Notes under the pieces: generated by a model | Seen by the model: the letters and a program-made list of their open reading frames with translations, nothing else | What the model was told of the DNA's origin: nothing | The model's database searches: none | NCBI RefSeq assembly: GCF_042408365.1 | Contig: NZ_JBHOQJ010000019.1 | Location: 1-16,750 of the forward strand | Direction: 5' to 3' | Length of the DNA: 16,750 nt | Origin: Thermoflexus sp042408365 | Lineage (GTDB): Bacteria; Chloroflexota; Anaerolineae; Thermoflexales; Thermoflexaceae | Program-made: the position numbers and the translations under genes | In this document: piece by piece, positions 1 through 6,680 of the stretch | How the letters are laid out: the number at the start of each line of letters is the position of its first letter | How positions within the stretch are numbered: the stretch's first letter is position 1

Positions 1-27
1 GGGCCGCGCGTCTTTGACGCACGGCCC
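1..27. terminator. GC-rich hairpin at window edge, possible terminator of an upstream gene
   Basis: GGGCCG (1-6) pairs with CGGCCC (22-27) and GCGTC (8-12) pairs with GACGC (16-20) around a TTT loop, with one C/A mismatch between the two stems. No T-run follows on the + strand, and the other side lies outside the window. It could be a terminator for a gene to the left or only a stable leader structure. The 28-81 stretch that follows carries only the ribosome binding site of the next gene. Confidence 0.4.
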
Positions 28-81
28 CGCCCCCAAAGCCCCCAAAACCAAGCGCATAGCTCCTAAGGAGGATCGCTGCGG

Positions 82-1116
82 ATGACCTGGTCCAGAGTGT
101 TGCTCCTGGCTGTCCCGCTTGCGATGCTGGCCGCTGCCTTGGGCGCGGGGCCGGTGGTGGTGCTGGCCCTTAGTGCCCTGGCCTTGATCCCCTTGGCAGC
201 CTTGATCGGGGAGGCCACGGAGGAGTTGGCCTCCCGGACTGGTCCTTTGGTCGGTGGGTTGCTCAATGCCACCTTGGGCAACGCGGCCGAGTTGATTATC
301 GCCTTGGCGGGCATCCGCGCCGGGCTGCTGGATCTGGTGAAGGCATCCATCACCGGGTCTATTCTGGGAAACCTCCTCCTGGTTCTGGGCCTCAGCCTGC
401 TTGTTGGGGGGTGGCGTCATGGGATCCAGCGGTTCTCCCGTCAACGCGCTGCGGTGATGGCTACGATGACGATCCTCTCCCTTATCGCCATGGGGATTCC
501 CTCGCTCTTCAGCCATACGATCGCGGTACACCATCCGGAAGCGGTGGAGACGATGAGCCTGGGGGTCGCCGGGTTGATGCTGGCCCTCTATGGCCTGAGT
601 GTGCTATATGCCCTTCGAGCCCATGAACCCTTCGCTGTCCATACCCCCACGCATACCCGATGGTCCCTCTACCAAGCCCTGGGGGTCCTCGTTGCAGCCA
701 CCATCGGCGTCGTTGGGATGAGCGAGCTGCTGGTGCATGCCCTGGAGCCAGCCCTCCACGCCCTAGGCCTCACGGAGTTCTTCGTGGGAATCATCCTGAT
801 CCCGCTGGTGGGCAACGTGGCGGAGCACCTCGTCGCTGTGCAGATGGCAGCTGAGAACCAGATGGACCTCTCTTTGGAGATCGCGGTAGGCTCCAGCTTG
901 CAGATCGCCCTGCTGGTGGCGCCGATATTGGTTTTTGCGAGCCTGGCCCTTGGGCAGCCTATGGATCTGGTCTTTCATCCTTTGGAATTGGTGGCGATGA
1001 TGATGGCCGGGGCGATCGCGGCCTTCATCGCCTTGGATGGGGAAACCAACTGGCTCGAGGGCACCCAACTCCTGGCCGTCTGGGGCATGTTGGGGATCGC
1101 CTTCTTCTTCGTGTAA
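82..1116 (+). CDS. cax: Ca2+/H+ antiporter, CaCA/CAX (ChaA-like) family
   Basis: This 344-residue integral membrane protein is predicted to export Ca2+ (or another cation) in exchange for protons across the cytoplasmic membrane. It shows the two inverted halves typical of the CaCA superfamily. The first alpha repeat is GNAAELIIALAGI around residues 67-78, followed by SITGSILGNLLLVLG. The second is GNVAEHLVAV around 244-253, followed by AVGSSLQIALLVAP. The family's transport glutamates correspond to E70 and E248. The acidic/hydrophilic segment between halves is short, and almost the whole chain is hydrophobic with about ten membrane segments. The ATG at 82 is set by a strong Shine-Dalgarno AAGGAGG (65-71). 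A terminator follows directly. It is convergent with the OsmC gene and has no evident operon partner. Substrate specificity cannot be read from the sequence; K+ or Na+ is possible. Confidence 0.9.
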   Translation: MTWSRVLLLAVPLAMLAAALGAGPVVVLALSALALIPLAALIGEATEELASRTGPLVGGLLNATLGNAAELIIALAGIRAGLLDLVKASITGSILGNLLLVLGLSLLVGGWRHGIQRFSRQRAAVMATMTILSLIAMGIPSLFSHTIAVHHPEAVETMSLGVAGLMLALYGLSVLYALRAHEPFAVHTPTHTRWSLYQALGVLVAATIGVVGMSELLVHALEPALHALGLTEFFVGIILIPLVGNVAEHLVAVQMAAENQMDLSLEIAVGSSLQIALLVAPILVFASLALGQPMDLVFHPLELVAMMMAGAIAAFIALDGETNWLEGTQLLAVWGMLGIAFFFV

Positions 1117-1143
1117 TCGCTCGAATGAATGCCGTTCGATGAT

Positions 1144-1191
1144 GCGGGGTGCGCGCTGCTGAAGGCAGCCCGCACCCCGCGGAAGGTTTTT
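1144..1191 (+). terminator. Intrinsic terminator after the Ca2+/H+ antiporter gene
   Basis: A 10-bp perfect stem, GCGGGGTGCG (1144-1153) with CGCACCCCGC (1171-1180), is extended inside by GCTGC/GCAGC (1155-1159/1165-1169). It is followed by a T5 run at 1187-1191. It lies 27 bp after the stop codon at 1116. Confidence 0.8.
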
Positions 1192-1292
1192 CCCTGAACG
1201 GATCCTCTGACCCAGGCCTCGGGTGAGCCCCTCCACGCTGCTTTGTGAGGCGGGAAGAGGCTGTGGGAAGGACGAAAGCGACCTATCCCTTC

Positions 1293-1778
1293 TTATGCGG
1301 AGGCCAGGGTCTCTTCCATCACGTATTCGCCTTCGATGGGCTCGGCCCCGGCAGCGGTGGGCTCGATTCGATAGCGATATCGGATCCGGGCCGTTTTGCG
1401 GAGCATCGCGCCGACGGAGCAGTACTTGGTGGCTGATAGCTCAATCGCCCGGACCACTGCCTGCGGATCCACGTTCCCTTTCACGATGTAAAGGAGGTCG
1501 ATGTCCGTGTAGACTTTCGGGTGCTCAGGGGCCCGCTCGCCGCGGATCTCCATCGCGAACCCCTCCAGTGGCTGGCGCTTCTTCCGCAGGATGGAGAGCA
1601 CATCCATGGCCGTGCACCCGGCCAGGGCGGCCAGCACGAGCTCCATCGGCCGCGGTCCTTGGTTGGTTCCCCCCACATCCGGTGCAGCGTCCATCACCAC
1701 GGTGTGGCCACTTGGGGTAACAGCCTCCATCTTCATCCCTTGAGGGTCCAGCAATTGAAGACGGAGTTCCATGCTCAT
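1293..1778 (-). CDS. OsmC/Ohr-family thiol-dependent peroxidase
   Basis: This 161-residue cytoplasmic protein has the two-cysteine OsmC/Ohr layout. The first Cys sits in AALAGCTAMD (C55) and the second in ATKYCSVGAML (C120). In the family these are the peroxidatic and resolving cysteines that reduce organic hydroperoxides or act on sulfur-oxidised thiols. The N-terminal TNQGPRPMELVLAALAGC segment (about 38-55) is typical of the YhfA-like OsmC branch rather than of true Ohr, so I give no gene symbol. The start at 1778 has AGGAGG six bases upstream; the Met two codons later is less well spaced. It is the last gene of a minus-strand small-gene cluster, about 230 bp after the zinc-ribbon gene, with a very long hairpin between them. 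No clear terminator follows before the convergent antiporter gene. Confidence 0.88.
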   Translation of the reverse strand: MSMELRLQLLDPQGMKMEAVTPSGHTVVMDAAPDVGGTNQGPRPMELVLAALAGCTAMDVLSILRKKRQPLEGFAMEIRGERAPEHPKVYTDIDLLYIVKGNVDPQAVVRAIELSATKYCSVGAMLRKTARIRYRYRIEPTAAGAEPIEGEYVMEETLASA

Positions 1779-1849
1779 TGGATTCCTCCTTCGCTTTTAA
1801 GAGATTGGAAAGGCGAGCCTGCTGTTTCTTCCAGTTTCGTTTTGGTCCC

Positions 1850-1904
1850 CCCTTTCTCCTCCCTCCCCACGGCCCGAAGGGCCGTGGGGAGGGAGGAGAA
1901 AGGG
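1850..1904 (-). other. 26-bp perfect inverted repeat with UUCG-type loop, upstream of osmC
   Basis: Bases 1850-1875 are the exact reverse complement of 1879-1904, with only three unpaired bases. Read on the minus strand, the direction of the flanking genes, the apex is C-UUCG-G, the most stable RNA tetraloop. The arms are almost purely purine on one side and pyrimidine on the other. There is no T-run on the minus-strand 3' side. It lies between the zinc-ribbon gene (stop at 2008) and osmC (start at 1778). It may be a Rho-independent-like terminator without a U-tract, an mRNA processing or stability element, or a small repeat unit. Confidence 0.75.
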
Positions 1905-2007
1905 AGTGGGGCCCCTGCTTCCCACGGTGTATCCTCCGCACGGAATGTGGAGATTAATTTTTATGATCCTCAGGAGCGAGGGCGCCGCCCTCGTGATGTT
2001 TGGCTTA

Positions 2008-2265
2008 TCAGGTGCACGCTCCTCGGGCTCCGGTGCGGAACCCACAGATGGGGCAATACACGTTGAAATAACCATCGTACTCCAGGTGGGTGAAGCCACA
2101 GTTCGGGCAGAGATCCCCAGCCCGGTAGCTCTCCACAGCGCCCTCGGCTTCTTCCGGTGTACGCAGCTGGAACGTCAGGGCACTCTCCGGGGTAGGAGAA
2201 GCGGGCTTCCTCCTTCGGCCGGATCCACGCGATGAGCTCCCTGTCTGCCACCAGTAATGACCCAT
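2008..2265 (-). CDS. Small Cys4 zinc-ribbon protein, function unknown
   Basis: This 85-residue protein has a low-complexity basic N-terminus (about residues 8-25) and a C-terminal zinc ribbon with CPNC (C53, C56) and CPIC (C71, C74). The ribbon spacing and the aromatic-rich YDGYFNVY between the two knuckles indicate a folded metal-binding unit. The ATG at 2265 is preferred because a GGGGAG lies nine bases upstream. A TTG start 19 codons earlier is possible but lacks a ribosome binding site. It sits 58 bp after the CsoR-like gene on the same strand and probably shares its transcript. I do not recognise a named family. Nucleic-acid or protein binding is a guess based only on the ribbon. Confidence 0.65.
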   Translation of the reverse strand: MGHYWWQTGSSSRGSGRRRKPASPTPESALTFQLRTPEEAEGAVESYRAGDLCPNCGFTHLEYDGYFNVYCPICGFRTGARGACT

Positions 2266-2323
2266 CGCTTCGATCTCCCCACCCCCCTCTAAGGGGAAGA
2301 CGTTGGATGGGCAGCCGCCCAAT

Positions 2324-2590
2324 TTAAGGAAACTGCCGAAGCGCGGTCAGGAGCGTTTGAACGGCTTCCGCGGAGCGAGCCGGGTCCTCCTGCGCGCAGG
2401 CCCGGATGTAGGCGCGCGCCGCAAAGAGAAAAGCCTGATGGGCAGCAGCCCGTAAGGCCGCCAGCTGCTCCAGGATTTCCCGACACTCCCGCCCTTCCTG
2501 GATCATCCGCTCCACCCCCCGCGCCTGGCCCTGTAGGCGTCGCAGGCGTCGGATCAACCGTTGCTCCGCGTCGGGCGAAATCCGAATCAT
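2324..2590 (-). CDS. CsoR/DUF156-family transcriptional repressor, Cys-Tyr-Cys variant
   Basis: This 88-residue all-helical regulator has the RLRRLQGQARGVERMIQEGREC core (about residues 15-36) that defines the CsoR/RcnR/FrmR/CstR family. These proteins are tetramers that repress adjacent genes until a metal, aldehyde or persulfide binds. By reference to the M. tuberculosis CsoR copper site (C36, H61, C65), this protein has C36, Y61 and C65. The bridging His is therefore missing while both thiols remain, a pattern closer to the persulfide sensor CstR. The ATG at 2590 begins the family's conserved N-terminal region. The ORF is open far upstream, but that part overlaps the FmdB gene and looks non-coding. 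A purine-rich GGGTGGGA precedes the start. It lies 79 bp after the FmdB-like gene and before the zinc-ribbon gene. The inducer is an inference. Confidence 0.85.
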   Translation of the reverse strand: MIRISPDAEQRLIRRLRRLQGQARGVERMIQEGRECREILEQLAALRAAAHQAFLFAARAYIRACAQEDPARSAEAVQTLLTALRQFP

Positions 2591-2669
2591 TCCCACCCCC
2601 TGTTGCCTCGGTGTCACAAACGAAGGGATCCGTCGTGGAGGCCACCGGCCTCCGGTTTCAGCGAATCCG

Positions 2670-2870
2670 TCAAGTAACCGGCCCACACGCGGCGTCCCGC
2701 CGCCCCCCAGCTCCCGCGCCCGCGGCCCAGGTGGCGAAGCGGGAAAGGCGTTTCTCCGCCTCCCGTCGGCCGCAGCGCGGACACTCGATCTCCTCCGTTG
2801 GGGTATTCCACCGAACCAGCTGCTCGAACTCGGTCCCGCAGGCACGGCATCGATACTCGTAGAGCGGCAT
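2670..2870 (-). CDS. FmdB-like zinc-ribbon protein
   Basis: This 66-residue protein begins MPLYEYRCRACGTEFE, the diagnostic start of the FmdB/CxxC_CxxC_SSSS family, with cysteine pairs C8/C11 and C30/C33 forming one zinc ribbon. The C-terminal third is Ala/Gly/Arg-rich and probably disordered. The ATG at 2870 has a GGAGGGGGAG ribosome binding region just upstream. It is the first gene of the minus-strand cluster that continues with the CsoR-like repressor. The family name comes from a proposed regulator of formamidase genes; the actual biochemical role of most members is unknown. Confidence 0.85.
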   Translation of the reverse strand: MPLYEYRCRACGTEFEQLVRWNTPTEEIECPRCGRREAEKRLSRFATWAAGAGAGGRRDAACGPVT

Positions 2871-2919
2871 CTCTCCCCCTCCAGGCCTCGGGATGCGTTC
2901 TCGCGATCTTCATCCAATA

Positions 2920-2936
2920 ATACCCTATACCCGTAT
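2920..2936. promoter_or_regulatory. Candidate operator for the CsoR-like repressor
   Basis: On the + strand the sequence reads ATACCC (2920-2925), T, ATACCC (2927-2932), GTAT. It holds a direct repeat of ATACCC with 7-bp period and a short palindrome ATAC-CC-GTAT (2927-2936). It overlaps the predicted start of transcription. Operators of CsoR/CstR-type regulators are typically short C/G tracts flanked by A/T (TACCC...GGGTA style). The match here is partial, so the assignment is tentative. Confidence 0.35.
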
Positions 2937-2938
2937 TA

Positions 2939-2967
2939 AGGATATCCGGATTGGGCTCGTTGGTCAA
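2939..2967 (-). promoter_or_regulatory. Probable promoter of the fmdB/csoR-like/zinc-ribbon cluster
   Basis: On the minus strand, TTGACC (2967-2962) and TATCCT (2944-2939) are separated by 17 bp, a good sigma-70-type arrangement. It would give transcription starting near 2932, about 60 bases before the FmdB-like ATG. Confidence 0.5.
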
Positions 2968-3030
2968 ATCGCTGCGGCAGGGCAGCGTGAATCCGGCGGG
3001 GAAGTGGGCCGCTTCGGACCTCCGGGGTGT

Positions 3031-3070
3031 AAAAAATACGAGCCGGGCGCTTTTAGCGCCCGGCTCGTAT
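3031..3070 (-). terminator. Strong intrinsic terminator of the liv operon
   Basis: A 16-bp perfect stem (3036-3051 with 3055-3070) closes a three-base loop. In the minus-strand direction it is followed by TTTTTT (3036-3031). It begins 23 bp after the livF stop codon. On the + strand it is followed only by a weak T-rich stretch. Confidence 0.93.
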
Positions 3071-3092
3071 CCTGTTTTCTCCACCGGCGGCC

Positions 3093-3803
3093 TCACAGCC
3101 CCAGGTAGGCCTTTCGAACTCGATCGTCGCGGGCGATCTCTCGAGCGTTCCCTTCCAGCTCGATCCGCCCGCCGCTGAGCACATAGGCGTAATCGCTGAT
3201 GGCCAAGGCGAGATGCACGTTTTGCTCCACCAGCAACATCGTCAACCCCTCTGTCTTTAGGTGACGGATCACTTCAAAGAGGTTCTGCACCAGCAGCGGG
3301 GAGAGGCCCAGCGAGGGCTCGTCCAGGAAGAGGATGGTGGGCTCCGCCATCAGGGCCCGGGCGATGGCGAGCATCTGCTGCTCTCCACCGCTGAGGGTGC
3401 CGGCTTTCTGATCTCGCCGCTCTTTCAGCCGGGGGAAAAGCTCAAAAACCCGCTCCAGGTTCTGGCGGAACCGGGGGCGCGCCCGCCCGGTCACCGCCCC
3501 CATTTCCAGGTTCTCCATGACCGTCATATCCGCAAACAGCTGGCGCCCTTCAGGGACCATGATCAACCCCATCGCCGCTTTGCGATGCGGGGGGAGCAGC
3601 GTGATATCCCGCCCATCGAAGAAGATCGCTCCCTGCCAGGGCCGGATCAGCCCCATCACGGCGCGCAGTGTGGTCGTCTTCCCGGAGCCGTTGGCGCCGA
3701 TCATCGTAGTCAAGCGCCCCGCTTCCAGCCGGAACGAGAGATCCCACAGGATCCGCACCTCTCCGTAACCGGAGGACAGATTGCGGACTTCGAGGATGGC
3801 CAT
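3093..3803 (-). CDS. livF: Branched-chain amino acid ABC transporter, ATP-binding protein LivF
   Basis: This is one of two ATPase subunits that power uptake of branched-chain amino acids or related amides at the cytoplasmic face of the membrane. The 236-residue length is normal. Walker A is GANGSGKT (37-44), the Q-loop is around Q88 (VPEGRQLF), the ABC signature is LSGGEQQ (137-143), and Walker B is ILFLDE with catalytic E162. The H-loop position seems occupied by QNVHLAL after LLVEQ, as usual in LivF. The start at 3803 has GGAGG six bases upstream, and only two bases separate it from the livG stop, so the pair is translationally coupled. It is the last gene of the operon, followed directly by a terminator. 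Confidence 0.95.
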   Translation of the reverse strand: MAILEVRNLSSGYGEVRILWDLSFRLEAGRLTTMIGANGSGKTTTLRAVMGLIRPWQGAIFFDGRDITLLPPHRKAAMGLIMVPEGRQLFADMTVMENLEMGAVTGRARPRFRQNLERVFELFPRLKERRDQKAGTLSGGEQQMLAIARALMAEPTILFLDEPSLGLSPLLVQNLFEVIRHLKTEGLTMLLVEQNVHLALAISDYAYVLSGGRIELEGNAREIARDDRVRKAYLGL

Positions 3804-3805
3804 GC

Positions 3806-4561
3806 TTAACCTCCGTTCGCCTCCAGCAGGCTGTAGGAGAGACGGGGGTCGCCCAGATACGCTTCGATCACCTTGGGGTGGCGGGCGATCTCCTGAGGCG
3901 TGCCCTCCGCGATCACCTCGCCGTAATCCAGCACGATGATGCGATCGGAGATGTTCATGATCGCATGCATCAGGTGCTCAATCATGAGGACGGTGATCCC
4001 GCTTTCCCGAATGGCCCGGATCACCTCCAGCATCGCGGCGACCTCCGTCGGGTTCAGGCCGGCCAGTACCTCGTCCAAGAGCAGCAGGTAGGGACGGGCG
4101 GCCAGGGCGCGGGCCATCTCCAGTCGTTTTTTCTCCGCGACGTTCAATTGCCCAGCCACCATATCCCGCTTGCTGGCCAGCCCTACCTGCTCCAGAACGG
4201 CAAGGGCGATCTCCCGAGCCCCTCGAAGGGATCGATTCTCCCGGCCGAAGCATGCCCCCACCATCACGTTCTCCAGCACGGTCAGCTCGTTCAATGGGCG
4301 CACGATTTGGTGGGCTCGGGCGATCCCCAGGCGGGCGATCTCATAGGGCATCCGCCCGGTGATATCCCGGCCCCGGAAGATCACCCGTCCCTCCTCCGGG
4401 CGATATACGCCGTTGATCACATTGAACAAGGTGGTCTTGCCCGCCCCGTTCGGGCCGATCAACCCCACGATCTCTTTTTCCGCCACGTGGAGGGAGACCC
4501 GGTTTAAGGCTTGTAAGCCCCCAAAGCGCTTGGAAACCTTGTGGACCTCCAGGAGGTTCAT
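3806..4561 (-). CDS. livG: Branched-chain amino acid ABC transporter, ATP-binding protein LivG
   Basis: This 251-residue ATPase subunit pairs with LivF. Walker A is GPNGAGKT (36-43), the Q-loop is ARAHQ (Q86), Walker B is LLLLDE (E164), and the H-loop is IEH (H196). The ABC signature is not LSGGQ but LNVAEKKR (139-146), and Walker B continues DEVLAGL rather than DEPAAGL. Similar departures are familiar in a LivG subgroup, so this is probably functional. The C-terminal YLG-DPRLSYSLLEANGG tail (after about 233) resembles other LivG proteins. The ATG at 4561 overlaps the end of livM by four bases (ATGA), with CCGGAGG as ribosome binding site inside livM. Confidence 0.95.
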   Translation of the reverse strand: MNLLEVHKVSKRFGGLQALNRVSLHVAEKEIVGLIGPNGAGKTTLFNVINGVYRPEEGRVIFRGRDITGRMPYEIARLGIARAHQIVRPLNELTVLENVMVGACFGRENRSLRGAREIALAVLEQVGLASKRDMVAGQLNVAEKKRLEMARALAARPYLLLLDEVLAGLNPTEVAAMLEVIRAIRESGITVLMIEHLMHAIMNISDRIIVLDYGEVIAEGTPQEIARHPKVIEAYLGDPRLSYSLLEANGG

Positions 4562-5526
4562 ACGATCATCCTCCGGATGATAGGAAATCGTGCCCGCAGC
4601 CAGCCGATCACTCCGGCGGGGATGAAGAGGATGATCAGGAGCAAGAGCATGCCAGCGAAGGCGAGATGTAAGCTCTTAAACAACGGGCTAGTCAACAGAT
4701 AGCCCCGCAGGCGCTCGTAAAGCGCCGCCCCCAGGATCGGCCCCCACACCGTCCCCTGGCCCCCCAGCATGACCATTACTAAGGTCTCAATGGACAGGTG
4801 AAGCCGGAAGGCATCCCCCGGTTCGATGTTCCCGTTCTTGAAGAAGAAGAGCACCCCCACCATGCCCGGGAACAGCGCGGAAAGGGCATACGCCAGGGTC
4901 TTGGCCTGAGGGCCGCGCACGCCGAGGACCAGCGCTGCGTCTTCGTCTTCCCGGATCGCCATCAATCCCAATCCGAATTTCGAATGCTTCACGGCGAAGC
5001 TGACCCCTACCGTCAGCAGGGCGAGGGCCAAAAGGGTCCCGTAGGCGATCCAGAGGGCTTGGGCGGCTCCTCCGTAGGCGTTATACACAGCGAAGTTAAG
5101 GGACATCCCGGTGGGGCCGCCGAAGGGGGCGAAGTTGGCCACGAAGGCGCGCACCGCCTCGTTGATCCCGATCGTCGCCAGCGCAAAATAGGCTCCGCGC
5201 AGCCGCAGGATAATTGCCCCCAACGCCAGGGCCAGGGCCGCCGTGCTCAGCCCCGCCGCGAGAGTCGCCGGCCAGAGGGACCATCCGTGGCGATGCATCA
5301 GATAGAAGCCGATATATCCCCCTAACCCGAAGAAGACGATATGACCGAAATTGACGTATCCGGTGTAACCCAACAGGATGTTCAGGCTGGAAGCGAGGGT
5401 GACCAGCATAAGGATCAGGAACATGTCCTCACGTAACGTGGCCGAGCCTGTCGCGACCGGCCACAAGCCGAGCCCGAGGAGCACGCCCATCGTGAGCCAC
5501 CAAGAGCCTGTGCGCCACATCCCCAT
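4558..5526 (-). CDS. livM: Branched-chain amino acid ABC transporter, permease LivM
   Basis: This 322-residue membrane permease forms the translocation pathway with LivH. The LivM hallmarks are NILLGYTGYVNFGHIVFFGLGGY in the N-terminal half, LRLRGAYFALATIGINEAVRA in the middle, and the cytoplasmic coupling helix AIREDEDAALVLGVRGPQAKTLAYALSA. These are followed by LVMVMLGGQGTVWGPILGAALYERLR. About eight to ten hydrophobic spans are visible, ending in a basic tail. The start at 5526 has only a modest GGTGG upstream; the second Met (codon 3) is an alternative. It lies 24 bp after livH and overlaps livG by four bases. Confidence 0.94.
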   Translation of the reverse strand: MGMWRTGSWWLTMGVLLGLGLWPVATGSATLREDMFLILMLVTLASSLNILLGYTGYVNFGHIVFFGLGGYIGFYLMHRHGWSLWPATLAAGLSTAALALALGAIILRLRGAYFALATIGINEAVRAFVANFAPFGGPTGMSLNFAVYNAYGGAAQALWIAYGTLLALALLTVGVSFAVKHSKFGLGLMAIREDEDAALVLGVRGPQAKTLAYALSALFPGMVGVLFFFKNGNIEPGDAFRLHLSIETLVMVMLGGQGTVWGPILGAALYERLRGYLLTSPLFKSLHLAFAGMLLLLIILFIPAGVIGWLRARFPIIRRMIV

Positions 5527-5550
5527 TGCTTTCCACCCAAGAGGAAATTC

Positions 5551-6411
5551 TCAGCGTTCCCCCAGCAGTCCCTGGGGGCGCAGCAGGAGCAGCATCACGA
5601 ACAACAGGAACTCGATCACCGGCACCCAGCTGACCGGCACGAAGGCTGGGATCAGGCCCTCCAGGACCCCCAGGATCAGCCCCCCGATCAGCGCCCCCGT
5701 GGGGTTCCCCAGCCCGCCGAGCACGCAAATCACGAAACTCTTCAGCTCGTAGACTCCACCCGAAAGAATGGTGAACGGGAAGAACGTGGCGATCAGCCCG
5801 CCGGCGACCGCCGCGAGCATCGTTCCCAGGCCGAAGCTCAAAGCCAGTATCCGCGTGGAGGGGATCCCCATAAGCTCCGCGGCGGCCCGATTGCTGGCCA
5901 CGGCGCGCACCATCTTCCCGAGAGTGGTTCGATACAGGAAGAGATAGAGCGCGGCGGCGATCACAACGGCCGCCAGCGTGGCCACCAGACGGGTCCCTAA
6001 CAGAACGATCGGCCCAAGGATGATGCGGCCCATGGAGAGGTCGATGTTGCGGGGGGTGGTGGTGAAAGCGGCTGTGCCGATCCCGATGATCATCATGTTG
6101 ATGGAAAACGTGGCCAGCAGGGTTGAGAGATGCGGGGCGGTTAGCACCCGATGGACGGCGATCGCATAGATGAGGATGCCGAAGAGCAGCCCCAGCGCGG
6201 CGACTGGTATAAGCCCCAGATAAGGGTTGATCCCCACATGGGTGAAGAGAAGATAGGTGCCAAACATCCCCAAGGCGATGACCGGCCCGTGGGCCAAATT
6301 GATCACCCGCATCACCCCCCAGATCAGGGTGAGCCCCATGGCCGCCAGGCCGTAAACGGAACCGAGCAGGAGGCCGTCGATCAACGATGCCATCAACACC
6401 GCAGAAGACAC
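5551..6411 (-). CDS. livH: Branched-chain amino acid ABC transporter, permease LivH
   Basis: This 286-residue permease is the partner of LivM. The family signature GLLLGSVYGLAAMGLTLIWGVMRVINLAHGPVI occupies the N-terminus. The cytoplasmic coupling motif TTLGKMVRAVASNRAAAELMGI is central, and VICVLGGLGNPTGALIGGLILGVLEGL lies near the C-terminus. A GTG start at 6411 is chosen because an excellent GGAGGTG precedes it by five bases. The open frame continues 39 codons upstream, but that part is Cys/Pro-rich and unlike any LivH N-terminus. ATG at 6393 is another possibility. It is separated from livK by about 270 bp containing a hairpin. Confidence 0.92.
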   Translation of the reverse strand: MSSAVLMASLIDGLLLGSVYGLAAMGLTLIWGVMRVINLAHGPVIALGMFGTYLLFTHVGINPYLGLIPVAALGLLFGILIYAIAVHRVLTAPHLSTLLATFSINMMIIGIGTAAFTTTPRNIDLSMGRIILGPIVLLGTRLVATLAAVVIAAALYLFLYRTTLGKMVRAVASNRAAAELMGIPSTRILALSFGLGTMLAAVAGGLIATFFPFTILSGGVYELKSFVICVLGGLGNPTGALIGGLILGVLEGLIPAFVPVSWVPVIEFLLFVMLLLLRPQGLLGER

Positions 6412-6622
6412 CGCTTCACCTCCCTGAGCGACCGGGATGGGGAGGATCCATATGCATGGCACGCCATCAAATGCTTCGCCACATGAATTGCTGCAAGGCC
6501 CTCGAGGTGAGGAGGCCGATGGCTCCATCCTTAATCGGGTAAACCAGGGAACCGTCTATAAAGGAAAACCGGTGCGTCCAGAGCCCCTTTAGCCGCAACG
6601 ATGGACCAGGCCCGGAGGGGAA

Positions 6623-6659
6623 GGCTCGGGGCGGCTCCTTCCGGCGACCGCCCCGAGCC
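6623..6659 (-). other. Intercistronic hairpin between livK and livH
   Basis: A perfect 12-bp GC-rich stem, GGCTCGGGGCGG (6623-6634) with CCGCCCCGAGCC (6648-6659), has a 13-base loop. It starts 21 bp after the livK stop in the direction of transcription and lacks a T-run. Next to it is the 12-bp palindrome CCCTCCGGAGGG (6658-6669). Such elements after a binding-protein gene commonly stabilise the upstream mRNA or attenuate read-through into permease genes. The remainder of 6412-6680 shows no convincing gene or second promoter. Confidence 0.6.
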
Positions 6660-6680
6660 CTCCGGAGGGGGGATCTTTCC

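Noticed and set aside
2591..2917. N-terminal extension of the CsoR-like frame to 2917
   Set aside because: It runs through the FmdB-like gene in another frame, has a low-complexity composition, and DUF156 proteins are about 85-100 residues long.
4558..4561. Four-base livM/livG overlap as a frameshift or fusion signal
   Set aside because: ATGA overlaps are normal translational coupling; both proteins have full family length.
6529..6680. Possible internal promoter for livH near the TATAGA sequence in the livK-livH gap
   Set aside because: No -35 element at an acceptable spacing could be found.
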